Shown: positions 1 to 6,693 of the stretch, one piece after another
How the letters are laid out: each line of letters begins with the position of its first letter
Numbering within the stretch: the stretch's first letter is position 1
Source: Roseovarius sp.
GTDB taxonomy: Bacteria; Pseudomonadota; Alphaproteobacteria; Rhodobacterales; Rhodobacteraceae
DNA length: 26,368 nt
Assembly (NCBI GenBank): GCA_021767845.1
Contig: JAASSQ010000008.1
Location: 1 to 26,368 of the forward strand
Direction of reading: 5' to 3'
Position numbers and translations under genes: made by a program
Notes under the pieces: model-generated
Told to the model about the DNA's origin: nothing
Database searches by the model: none
The model's input: the letters and a program-made list of their open reading frames with translations, nothing else

Positions 1-15
1 ACAAGGGTCCATACG

Positions 16-669
16 ATGACCGATTATGCCGCTCGGCGCTCCGTGATGGTGGACACGCAGGTTCGCCCTGCCGATGTGACGAAATTTCCGATCATCGACG
101 CGATGATGTCGGTTCCCCGCGAAGCTTTCGTGCCCGACGAGATGCGCGAGGCCGCCTACATGGGCGAGAACCTCGATCTTGGTGGAGGGCGCGTGATCCT
201 CGAGCCGCGCACCCTGGCCAAGATCCTGGATGCGCTCGATATCCAGGGTGACGAACTCGTGCTCGATGTCGGCTGCGCCTATGGCTATTCCGCGGCGGTC
301 ATTGCGCGCATGGCCGAGGCCGTGGTCGCCGTGGAGGAAGATCCCGGCATGGCCGCCGAGGCGCCGGGCCTTTTGTCGGACAACGGTGGGGACAACGTGA
401 TCGTGCATGACGGGCCGCTGAGCGAAGGTGCCGCCGCGCACGGACCCTATGATGTCGTCGTCGTGGAGGGTGCGGTCGAGCATCTGCCCGATACCCTGAT
501 CGACCAGGTGAAGGAAGGCGGCCGGATTGCCTGCCTGTTCATGGAAGGCGCGCTTGGCGCGGTCCGCATCGGTTACAAGATCGATGGTGAAATGACGTGG
601 CGCTTCGCCTTCAACGCGGGGGCGCCGGTGATTCCCGGGTTCGAACGGCACGCGGCGTTCACGCTATGA
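16..669 (+). CDS. Protein-L-isoaspartate O-methyltransferase (PCMT) family protein, divergent
   Basis: A 217-aa class I SAM-dependent methyltransferase of the PCMT family. The N-terminal part (VDTQVRP, then VPREAFVP at about residues 33-40) and SAM-binding motif I (LDVGCAYGYSAAVIA, about residues 83-97) are clear. Family members normally methylate L-isoaspartyl residues so that damaged proteins can be repaired in the cytosol. The family's substrate-binding motif GQTISQP appears here as GRVILEP, so the conserved Ser is replaced, and the usual V-T-A-A-P segment is VEGAVEHLP. True isoaspartate repair is therefore doubtful; the fold is secure, the substrate is not. tolC starts 35 bp downstream on the same strand, so the two are probably co-transcribed. 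Only 15 bp upstream are visible, so the promoter is outside the window. Confidence 0.85.
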   Translation: MTDYAARRSVMVDTQVRPADVTKFPIIDAMMSVPREAFVPDEMREAAYMGENLDLGGGRVILEPRTLAKILDALDIQGDELVLDVGCAYGYSAAVIARMAEAVVAVEEDPGMAAEAPGLLSDNGGDNVIVHDGPLSEGAAAHGPYDVVVVEGAVEHLPDTLIDQVKEGGRIACLFMEGALGAVRIGYKIDGEMTWRFAFNAGAPVIPGFERHAAFTL

Positions 670-704
670 CGCTCTTGCGATAGTCCGACGGAAGGGAAAG
701 AGCA

Positions 705-2114
705 GTGAAGCGAGCAGTCAGGAAAACACTCTTCGGGTCCGTCATGGGCGCCGTCCTTGCCATTACGGCGCCGGCCTCCGCCTTGGCCGAGACTCTTGCC
801 GACACGCTGGCCAGTGCGTATCGCAACAGCGGGCTGCTGGAGCAGAACCGCGCCTTGCTGCGGGCCGCCGACGAGGACGTGGCGGTGACCATGTCGCAGC
901 TCCGTCCGATCATCAACTGGTCGGCCGATGTCACGCGCAGGTTCGGTCGTGCGCGGTCCAACGGGTTCAGCCAGTCGATCGACGCCACGGATGCCAGTAT
1001 CGGGCTGACCGCGCAGCTTCTGCTGTACGATTTCGGCCGGACCGACCTGCAAGTCGAGGCGGCCAAGGAGACCGTGCTTGCCACGCGCCAGACCTTGCGC
1101 AGCATCGAGCAGCAGGTCTTGCTGCGGGCCGTCCAGGCCTTCATGAACGTGCGCCGCAACAGCCAGTTCGTGTCTCTTCGGCAGAACAACCTGCGCCTGC
1201 TGGAACAGGAATTGCGGGCGGCGCGGGACCGGTTCGAAGTGGGCGAGGTCACGCGCACCGATGTGGCCCAGGCAGAAGCCCGGCTGGCCTCGGCGCAAAG
1301 CGGTCTGGCAGCGGCGCAGGGCAACCTGGCGCGTGCGATCCAGGAATTCGTGACCGCCGTGGGCCGTGAGCCCGGCGACCTGCAGACGCCGCAATCGCTG
1401 CCGGAGGTTTCGGGCGATGTGACCACAGCCAAGTCGAAGGCGTTGCGGGCGCATCCCGAAATCCTCAAGGCGCAGCGTGACGTGAGTGCCGCGGAACTGA
1501 CGATTCGCGCCGCCGAGGCGGCCAAGCGCCCCGAGGTGAACCTGAACGCGCGCGTCGGGCTCGAGGATGACTGGGACGGTGACAGCTATGGCCGCACCGG
1601 CAGCGTCGGTGTCGGGATCTCCGGCCCGATCTACCAGGGCGGCCAGCTCGAGGCGCTGACGCGACAGGCAATGGCCCGCCGGGATGCCACGCGCGCGGCG
1701 CTGCATCTGGCGCAGTTGCGCATCCAGCAGGATGTCGGCAATGCCTATGCCGACCTGCGCGCCGCCCGCGCCAGCCGCGAAGCCGGCCAGGAGGCGGTGC
1801 GCGCCGCGACGGTCGCGTTTCGCGGGGTGCGTGAGGAAGCCAAGCTCGGCGCCCGCACGACGCTGGATGTGCTGGACGCAGAGCAGACCTTGCTCGATGC
1901 GCGAACGAACCTGATTTCGGCCGAGATCGACGTTTACATCGCGGCCTATGCGATCCTGTCCTCCATCGGGCAGTTGACGGCCAGGGATCTCAACCTCGCG
2001 GTTCAGACCTATGATCCGGCGGCTTATTACAACCTGGTTCGGAACGCCCCGGTCAGGATCAGCCCGCAGGGTCGGAAACTCGATCGTGTGCTTCAGTCCC
2101 TGGGGAAAGAGTAA
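705..2114 (+). CDS. tolC: TolC family outer membrane efflux/secretion channel
   Basis: A 469-aa outer-membrane channel protein that would form the trimeric exit duct of type I secretion or RND/ABC efflux systems. It starts with GTG at 705, preceded by a GGAAGGGAAAG ribosome site. Residues 1 to about 28 form a signal peptide (basic KRAVRK, hydrophobic core, cleavage near ASALA-E). The rest shows the duplicated alpha-helical barrel repeats of the family: Gln/Ala/Arg-rich helices, the LLYDFGR strand segment at about residues 105-111, and the second-repeat equivalents ISGPIYQGG and TTLDVLDAEQTLLDAR. Length is normal for the family. No inner-membrane ABC or adaptor gene is adjacent, so its partners are encoded elsewhere. 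It lies between the PCMT-family gene and the PopZ-like gene, an arrangement I recall as recurrent in alphaproteobacteria. Confidence 0.93.
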   Translation: MKRAVRKTLFGSVMGAVLAITAPASALAETLADTLASAYRNSGLLEQNRALLRAADEDVAVTMSQLRPIINWSADVTRRFGRARSNGFSQSIDATDASIGLTAQLLLYDFGRTDLQVEAAKETVLATRQTLRSIEQQVLLRAVQAFMNVRRNSQFVSLRQNNLRLLEQELRAARDRFEVGEVTRTDVAQAEARLASAQSGLAAAQGNLARAIQEFVTAVGREPGDLQTPQSLPEVSGDVTTAKSKALRAHPEILKAQRDVSAAELTIRAAEAAKRPEVNLNARVGLEDDWDGDSYGRTGSVGVGISGPIYQGGQLEALTRQAMARRDATRAALHLAQLRIQQDVGNAYADLRAARASREAGQEAVRAATVAFRGVREEAKLGARTTLDVLDAEQTLLDARTNLISAEIDVYIAAYAILSSIGQLTARDLNLAVQTYDPAAYYNLVRNAPVRISPQGRKLDRVLQSLGKE

Positions 2115-2186
2115 AACCGATCCTATTCTATTGTGTGGGCATGCGCGCGCGGATACACTCCGGCGAGGCAAGAGTGGTGCAAGAAC

Positions 2187-3188
2187 ATGTCCGATCCCGT
2201 CAGCAATGCTGAAATCGAGGATGTCCTGTCGTCTATTCGTCGGCTGGTCTCGAACGGTCAACACGAGAAACCGGAAAGCTCGGCAACCGTGGTGGAAAAG
2301 ACCGATGACAGGCTGGTCCTGACGCCGGCATTGCGGGTCGATGACTCCGATTCGGCTCAGGAGCGCGCGCCTGATCCCTTCGAAGCCGGGGGCGCGGGCG
2401 ACGTTGCGGAATACGACAGCCATGAATCGCATGCCCCCGATACCGATGCCGAGGCCGCCGAATCGCCCGAACCTGATGAGGCGGATTACGATCACGCCCC
2501 GGCCGATGAACCGGCGGACGGCCCGCAGGACAGCGCCGCGGATGACACCGAGGTTGAAAACCGGGACGCGGCCGACAGGCCTGACGAGAATGGGGATAGC
2601 GCCGAGCCGATGACGGCCGAGCACCGCGACTCCGACGAGAATGCATCTGACGAGGTGACGTGCGATGACGGGCCCGACGCCTGGGACGGGGGCGAGGGCG
2701 GCAACATCGCGCCGCTGGAAGACCGGATCGCCGAGGTCGAAGCCGCCGTGGCCGCACGTCATGACGAGTGGGAGCCGGACGGCGATTCGACCGATCCCTA
2801 TTCGGGGTCCGAGGTGACACCAATGGCATGGGAGGATTATGCCTCGGAACCGCAGGACGAGGCGGAAGAGCCGGACCCTGCGCCTGAGGTGGCGACGCTT
2901 GTCCTGGACCGAGAAGGCTGGCAGGCCGGTGCGGAGCAGGCCGAGGACGTAGACACGGACCGCAACGCGCCCGAGGCGGGCGAAGACCACCGTGACAGCG
3001 ACGAGAGCGGGCGCGGACTGTGGTTTGAAGACGATGCCGTGATTGACGAGGAAGCCTTGCGCGACATGGTCAGCGAAATCGTCCGGCAGGAGCTGCAGGG
3101 GGCGCTTGGTGAGCGGATCACGCGGAATGTCCGCAAGCTGGTGCGGCGCGAAATCCATCGCGCCTTGACCAGCCAGGAATTCGACTAA
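2187..3188 (+). CDS. PopZ-like (DUF2497-type) acidic polar-organising protein
   Basis: A 333-aa protein with three parts. The N-terminal helix (SDPVSNAEIEDVLSSIRRLV, residues 2-21) resembles the short conserved N-terminal helix of PopZ/DUF2497 proteins. A long middle, about residues 45-280, is very rich in Asp and Glu with Ala, Pro and Gly and almost no hydrophobic runs, so probably disordered. The basic C-terminal helices end in LRDMVSEIVRQELQGALG followed by an Arg-rich segment. In Caulobacter, PopZ forms a matrix at the pole that holds ParB/parS and cell-cycle regulators through such termini. I chose the ATG at 2187 because homology begins there; the longer frame from GTG 2133 adds 18 residues that look untranslated. 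The stop codon overlaps that of cobQ. Assignment as a functional PopZ is inference; it is remote and the middle part does not align. Confidence 0.7.
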   Translation: MSDPVSNAEIEDVLSSIRRLVSNGQHEKPESSATVVEKTDDRLVLTPALRVDDSDSAQERAPDPFEAGGAGDVAEYDSHESHAPDTDAEAAESPEPDEADYDHAPADEPADGPQDSAADDTEVENRDAADRPDENGDSAEPMTAEHRDSDENASDEVTCDDGPDAWDGGEGGNIAPLEDRIAEVEAAVAARHDEWEPDGDSTDPYSGSEVTPMAWEDYASEPQDEAEEPDPAPEVATLVLDREGWQAGAEQAEDVDTDRNAPEAGEDHRDSDESGRGLWFEDDAVIDEEALRDMVSEIVRQELQGALGERITRNVRKLVRREIHRALTSQEFD

Positions 3189-4639
3189 AGGGTGGGCGTC
3201 TCCGCCAGGTCGAACAGCAGATCAAGGTGCAGATGTGCCTCGACATGGGCGGCCAGGGCATCGAGCGTCTTGTCAACATCCTCGCCATAGGCCAGCTCCG
3301 ACGCGGCCCCCAGACCGGCCAGAAACGCCGCGCGGAAGGGGTCGGACGCGAAAAGCCCGTGCAGGTAACAACCGCGCACCCGGCCTGACGCGCTTGCCGC
3401 GCCCTCGTTACGGCCACTGACATCCAGCCACGCGCGGGCACAATCGGGGCCGGTCGTTTCGCCAAGGTGGATTTCATAGCCTTGCACCGTGTCGCCCGTA
3501 GGCCGATAGGTGGCCCGCGTCAGGGCGAGGTGTTTCTCGGGTTTCATCACGGTCACGACATCGAGATGGCCGAGGCCCGGGACCGAGCCAGGCGCGCCCT
3601 CAATGCCGTCAGGGTCCGCGATTTCGCGCCCAAGCATCTGGTAGCCGCCACAAATGCCCAGAACGTGCCCGCCGCGCCGGATATGCGCCATCAGGTCGAT
3701 ATCCCAGCCCTGCGCCCGGACATGCGCCAGGTCGGCAATCGTGGATTTGCTGCCCGGCAGAAGGACAAGGTCGGCATCGCCCGGCAGCGGCTGTCCGGCC
3801 TCGATGATTTCGACGCTGACGCCGGGTTCGGAAGACAGCGGGTCGAGGTCGTCGAAATTCGCGATGCGGTTGAGGCGCGGCACCGCGACCTTGAACGCGC
3901 CTGACGGGGTCGAGCGTATGTCCATCACGTCCTCGGCCGGAAGGCGCCACGCCTCGGCAAACCAGGGCAGCACCCCGAGCGAGGGCCAGCCGGTTCGGCG
4001 GGAGATTTCGGCCAGCCCCTCGTCGAAGAGCCTCACATCGCCCCGGAACTTGTTGATGGCAAAGGCCTTGATACGCGCCGCGTCACTGTCGGTCAGGATG
4101 GTCTGCGTGCCGACGATCTGGGCGATCACGCCGCCGCGGTCGATGTCCCCCACAAGGACGACCGGCACACCGGCGGCTTCGGCGAAGCCCATGTTGGCGA
4201 TGTCGCCGGCGCGCAGGTTGATTTCCGCCGGGCTGCCCGCCCCTTCGACCAGCACCAGGTCGGCCGTTGAGCAAAGCCTGCGAAAGCTGTCGAGCGTTGG
4301 GGTCAGCAATTGCGGTTTGGCCTTGGCATAGTCGCGCGCCCTGAGCGTGGCAAAACGTTTGCCCTGCACGATGACCTGTGCGCCGATGTCGGTTTCGGGC
4401 TTGAGCAGCACCGGGTTCATGTCGGTATGCGCGGGGCGGCCTGCGGCCATGGCCTGCAGGGCCTGCGCGCGGCCGATTTCCCCACCGTCTTCCGTCACGG
4501 CCGCGTTGTTGGACATGTTCTGCGGCTTGAACGGGGCCACGGCAAGCCCACGATTGGCAAAGGCACGGGCAAGACCGGCCACCAGCATGGATTTGCCGAC
4601 ATTCGAGCCGGCCCCCTGAATCATGATGGACTTGGCCAT
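3185..4639 (-). CDS. cobQ: Cobyric acid synthase CobQ
   Basis: A 484-aa cytosolic amidotransferase that converts adenosylcobyrinic acid a,c-diamide to adenosylcobyric acid by four glutamine-dependent amidations in cobalamin synthesis. The N-terminal dethiobiotin-synthetase-like ATP domain begins MAKSIMIQGAGSNVGKS (P-loop GSNVGKS, residues 11-17). The C-terminal glutaminase domain has GSKSTIADL and the nucleophile in GICGGYQMLG (Cys330), then YEIHLGETTG. The start at 4639 is supported by a GGGGG ribosome site and by the conserved N-terminus; 108 upstream in-frame codons are rejected because they are Arg-rich and non-homologous. No other cob gene is in the window. It stands alone on the minus strand, tail-to-tail with the PopZ-like gene. 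Confidence 0.96.
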   Translation of the reverse strand: MAKSIMIQGAGSNVGKSMLVAGLARAFANRGLAVAPFKPQNMSNNAAVTEDGGEIGRAQALQAMAAGRPAHTDMNPVLLKPETDIGAQVIVQGKRFATLRARDYAKAKPQLLTPTLDSFRRLCSTADLVLVEGAGSPAEINLRAGDIANMGFAEAAGVPVVLVGDIDRGGVIAQIVGTQTILTDSDAARIKAFAINKFRGDVRLFDEGLAEISRRTGWPSLGVLPWFAEAWRLPAEDVMDIRSTPSGAFKVAVPRLNRIANFDDLDPLSSEPGVSVEIIEAGQPLPGDADLVLLPGSKSTIADLAHVRAQGWDIDLMAHIRRGGHVLGICGGYQMLGREIADPDGIEGAPGSVPGLGHLDVVTVMKPEKHLALTRATYRPTGDTVQGYEIHLGETTGPDCARAWLDVSGRNEGAASASGRVRGCYLHGLFASDPFRAAFLAGLGAASELAYGEDVDKTLDALAAHVEAHLHLDLLFDLAETPTL

Positions 4640-4732
4640 GCCGCCCCCTTGTTCCCGCGTGTCGGGGTGATACCGGCTGACGCGGCGCGGGGGAAGAGGC
4701 GGTGCGCCCGCGCGTCGGATTCGCCCTGCGCC

Positions 4733-4763
4733 AAAGAAAAAGCCCTGCCGGTCGGGGCAGGGC
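4733..4763 (-). terminator. Rho-independent terminator of the DUF6280-like gene
   Basis: Read on the minus strand, GCCCTGCC (4763-4756) pairs perfectly with GGCAGGGC (4749-4742) across a 6-nt loop and is followed at once by TTTTTCTTT. It lies 26 bp past the stop of the gene at 4789-5109 and about 95 bp before the cobQ start, so it should separate the two transcription units. This is the only classical stem plus U-tract that I found in the window. Confidence 0.85.
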
Positions 4764-4788
4764 CTTGTTCTGGATCTGGTGCGGGTGG

Positions 4789-5109
4789 TCAGGCGGCTTC
4801 GGCCTGCGCGGCGGCGTTGCGACGTTCGCTTTCCTCGCGCGACAGGGCGACCGATGTGCGCACGCCCTTGCCGACGAATTCCATCAGGCCTGCCACGACG
4901 CGTTCGTTCGGGTCGATACCGGCGCAGGACAGCACCTCGCGCCCATCGCGGGACCGCGCCCAACGGGCGATCTGTTCGGGGCCATTGCCATATTTCTTGT
5001 CATCCGCGATGGCATCATCCAGCGCGGCCAGCACAACTGCTGCGAACAGTTTGCGGGCACGGTTGCCCTGTTCGGCATTGAAGGCCGTGCCGTCAACGAA
5101 ATCGGTCAT
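4789..5109 (-). CDS. Small conserved Rhodobacterales protein (DUF6280-like)
   Basis: A 106-aa soluble protein starting MTDFVDGTAFNAEQGNRARK and ending in an Ala/Glu-rich tail. It has no signal peptide or membrane segment. It appears mostly helical, with a central KKYGNGPEQIARWARSRDGR segment and a C-terminal charged helix (SREESERRNAAAQAE). I associate this sequence with DUF6280, a short highly conserved family of roseobacters; that is from memory and no function is known to me. An AGGA ribosome site lies 7-8 nt before the ATG. It is divergent from efp, has its own intrinsic terminator at 4733-4763 and a predicted promoter at 5276-5303 that would give a leader of about 160 nt. The codon pattern fits its neighbours, so it is clearly a real gene. 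Confidence 0.85.
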   Translation of the reverse strand: MTDFVDGTAFNAEQGNRARKLFAAVVLAALDDAIADDKKYGNGPEQIARWARSRDGREVLSCAGIDPNERVVAGLMEFVGKGVRTSVALSREESERRNAAAQAEAA

Positions 5110-5118
5110 GTTTCGTCC

Positions 5119-5265
5119 TTAGGTTATTGCTCTTGTGTTTCCGGCGTGGCGATGGTTATGGCGGAGTTTGATCGATTCGGATAGAGCGTAAATGCATAGC
5201 ATCCATGCTGAATACGCATAGCTTGCTGCGGGTGCAGCACGAGATATCGCCGTCTTGCCAGCCAT
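5119..5265 (-). CDS. Candidate 48-aa upstream ORF in the leader of the DUF6280-like gene
   Basis: An ATG at 5265 opens 48 codons that end 9 bp before the start of the DUF6280-like gene. The product has a short hydrophobic stretch (AYSAWMLCIYALS) and a His/Arg-rich tail. A GGGGAGG lies just upstream, but only two bases from the ATG. Third positions show none of the GC bias of the neighbouring genes, and a second overlapping frame (stop at 5124) is equally open. It may be a leader peptide or just chance. I do not recognise it. Confidence 0.15.
   Translation of the reverse strand: MAGKTAISRAAPAASYAYSAWMLCIYALSESIKLRHNHRHAGNTRAIT
5194..5222. repeat. Two GCATAGC direct repeats, 22 bp apart, with a small palindrome
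   Basis: GCATAGC occurs at 5194-5200 and 5216-5222, start to start 22 bp, which is about two helical turns. The palindrome AGCATccATGCT (5198-5209) overlaps the first copy. The element sits in the middle of the efp/DUF6280 divergent spacer, so an operator is conceivable. Nothing identifies the protein that would bind it. Confidence 0.3.
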
Positions 5266-5275
5266 GGCCTCCCCA

Positions 5276-5303
5276 GATATAGGGGTCGCGAGTTTTCCAT
5301 CAA
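5276..5303 (-). promoter_or_regulatory. Predicted sigma-70-type promoter for the DUF6280-like gene
   Basis: On the minus strand, TTGATG (5303-5298) and TATATC (5281-5276) are separated by 16 bp. Transcription would start near 5269, giving a leader of about 160 nt before the ATG at 5109. The prediction rests on sequence match only. Confidence 0.4.
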
Positions 5304-5325
5304 CCTATCGCCACGGTTTTGACAC

Positions 5326-5889
5326 ATGCCAAAGATCAACGGAAACGAGATCCGGCCCGGCAACGTTCTGGAGCACAATGGCGGGCTGTGGTCGGCCGTG
5401 AAGGTCGATCACGTCAAGCCCGGCAAGGGCGGCGCCTTTGCCCAGGTCGAACTGCGCAACCTGCGCAACGGATCCAAGCTGAATGAACGGTTCCGCAGCG
5501 CCGACAAGGTCGAGCGGGTGCGCCTGGAGCAGCGAGACCAGCAGTTCCTTTACGAGACGGACGGTATGCTGGTCTTCATGGACACCGAGTCCTTCGAGCA
5601 GATCGAGTTGCCGGCCGACATTCTTGGCGATCGCCGGCCGTTCCTGCAGGACGGCATGACGGTCCAGATCGAGTATTATGAAAACGAGGCGCTGAACGCC
5701 ACGCTGCCGCAGAAAGTCACCTGCCGGGTTGCGGAAACCGAACCGGTCGTGAAGGGGCAGACCGCCGCCAACAGTTTCAAGCCGGCGGTTCTGGACAACG
5801 GGGTCAAGGTCATGGTGCCGCCGTTCGTTGGCCCGGATGAAGAGATCGTGGTCAACACCGAGACCATGGAATACGCCGAACGCGCCTGA
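5326..5889 (+). CDS. efp: Elongation factor P
   Basis: A 187-aa translation factor that binds ribosomes stalled at polyproline stretches and promotes peptide-bond formation. The N-terminal KOW-like domain starts MPKINGNEIRPGNVLEHNGG and carries the loop PGKGGAF with Lys34, the residue modified in many bacteria. The two OB-fold domains follow, with the C-terminal signature NGVKVMVPPFVGPDEEIVVNTE (residues near 158-179). The length is typical. The start is fixed by the conserved N-terminus, yet no Shine-Dalgarno sequence precedes the ATG, so initiation may be leaderless or SD-independent. No EpmA/EpmB-type modification gene is in the window, so the Lys34 modification cannot be judged. The stop lies 3 bp from that of the convergent kinase gene. 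Confidence 0.97.
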   Translation: MPKINGNEIRPGNVLEHNGGLWSAVKVDHVKPGKGGAFAQVELRNLRNGSKLNERFRSADKVERVRLEQRDQQFLYETDGMLVFMDTESFEQIELPADILGDRRPFLQDGMTVQIEYYENEALNATLPQKVTCRVAETEPVVKGQTAANSFKPAVLDNGVKVMVPPFVGPDEEIVVNTETMEYAERA

Positions 5890-5900
5890 ATCTCAGGCGC
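5882..5900. terminator. Palindrome spanning the stop codons of efp and the kinase gene
   Basis: GCGCCTGA (5882-5889) and TCAGGCGC (5893-5900) are a perfect 8-bp inverted repeat with a 3-nt loop (ATC). The last three bases of each arm are the stop codons of the two convergent genes. It could act as a compact bidirectional 3'-end hairpin. There is no U-tract on either strand, so intrinsic termination is uncertain. Confidence 0.45.
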
Positions 5901-6693
5901 CCAAGCGATCCAGAAGGCCGCTGACCGTGCCGCGGTAGCCTTCACCGAACAACCGAAGATGCACCAGCGCCGGCCAAAGCTGATATAGCGGCCGGCGTTT
6001 TTCATGGCCGTCGCGCAATGGCCCGTAGGCGTGGAAAAAGGCCGGGGGCGGGCGGCTGAACAAGCTCAGCATGGCCAGATCCACCTCGGCATCGCCGTAG
6101 TAGCATGCCGGGTCTATCAGATGGGCGCGCCGGGACGTGAACAGCACGTTGCCTAACCACAGGTCACCGTGCAGCAAAGAGGCGGGTGGGCGCTTGGGCA
6201 AATGCTCGTCCAGCCGGTCGGCCAGCGCTTCGATCCGGTGGCGGATGTCGGGGGGCAGTGACCCCGCTGCCGTCAGAAGGCGGCGCTCGGCCCAGAAACG
6301 CGGCCAATCGTCGTCGGAGCCGTTGGCGATCTGCACCGTGCCGAAGGCGTAATCCTCACCCCACCCGTAGCGATCGCCCTGATGATCGTGCAGCGCCCTG
6401 AGCCTGGCGCCGAGGTCCGGCCACGCCTCGGGGCCAGGCGGTGTTTCGTTCAGAAACTCGATTACGATCAAACCGTCCCCGGCGTGGAGAACGGCCGGCA
6501 CAGAGGCGCCCGCCGATGCCAGTGCGCGCAACATGCGGGCCTCGGTCGCGACGCGCGGGCCGGTCTTGGCCACGGCTTTCGTGCCGTCCTGGAAATCCAC
6601 CCGGTGCACCTGGGATAGATCGCCACCATGCAGGGGCATCAGCCGATCGACGGGGCGGTAAAGCGCGGCCTCGATCTGCGCCGACAGACTCAT
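5893..6693 (-). CDS. Fructosamine kinase family protein
   Basis: A 266-aa protein kinase-like small-molecule kinase. The family phosphorylates ketosamines (Amadori products) on proteins or small molecules, which destabilises them and reverses glycation. Visible motifs are the ATP-site Lys in AVAKTGP (Lys43), the hinge-like LIVIEFL, the catalytic loop LHGDLWLGNVLF (His175-Gly-Asp177, Asn182) and the metal-binding LIDPACYYGDAEVDLAM (Asp194), all diagnostic for this family. Its ATG at 6693 overlaps the ygfZ stop in an ATGA, so translation is coupled. A much longer upstream frame exists but lies within ygfZ in another frame and is rejected. The true substrate cannot be read from sequence. Confidence 0.92.
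   Translation of the reverse strand: MSLSAQIEAALYRPVDRLMPLHGGDLSQVHRVDFQDGTKAVAKTGPRVATEARMLRALASAGASVPAVLHAGDGLIVIEFLNETPPGPEAWPDLGARLRALHDHQGDRYGWGEDYAFGTVQIANGSDDDWPRFWAERRLLTAAGSLPPDIRHRIEALADRLDEHLPKRPPASLLHGDLWLGNVLFTSRRAHLIDPACYYGDAEVDLAMLSLFSRPPPAFFHAYGPLRDGHEKRRPLYQLWPALVHLRLFGEGYRGTVSGLLDRLGA

Noticed and set aside
2133..2186. Upstream GTG start for the PopZ-like gene
   Set aside because: The 18 extra residues are not family-like; ATG 2187 begins the conserved helix.
573..3158. Open frame of 861 codons on the minus strand opposite tolC and the PopZ-like gene
   Set aside because: Its translation is Arg/Leu/Gly-rich without recognisable motifs. It arises from the GC-biased third positions of the two real genes.
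5124..5378. 84-codon minus-strand frame reaching into efp
   Set aside because: It overlaps the efp start, lacks codon bias and has no recognisable feature; a shorter frame nearby is only slightly better.
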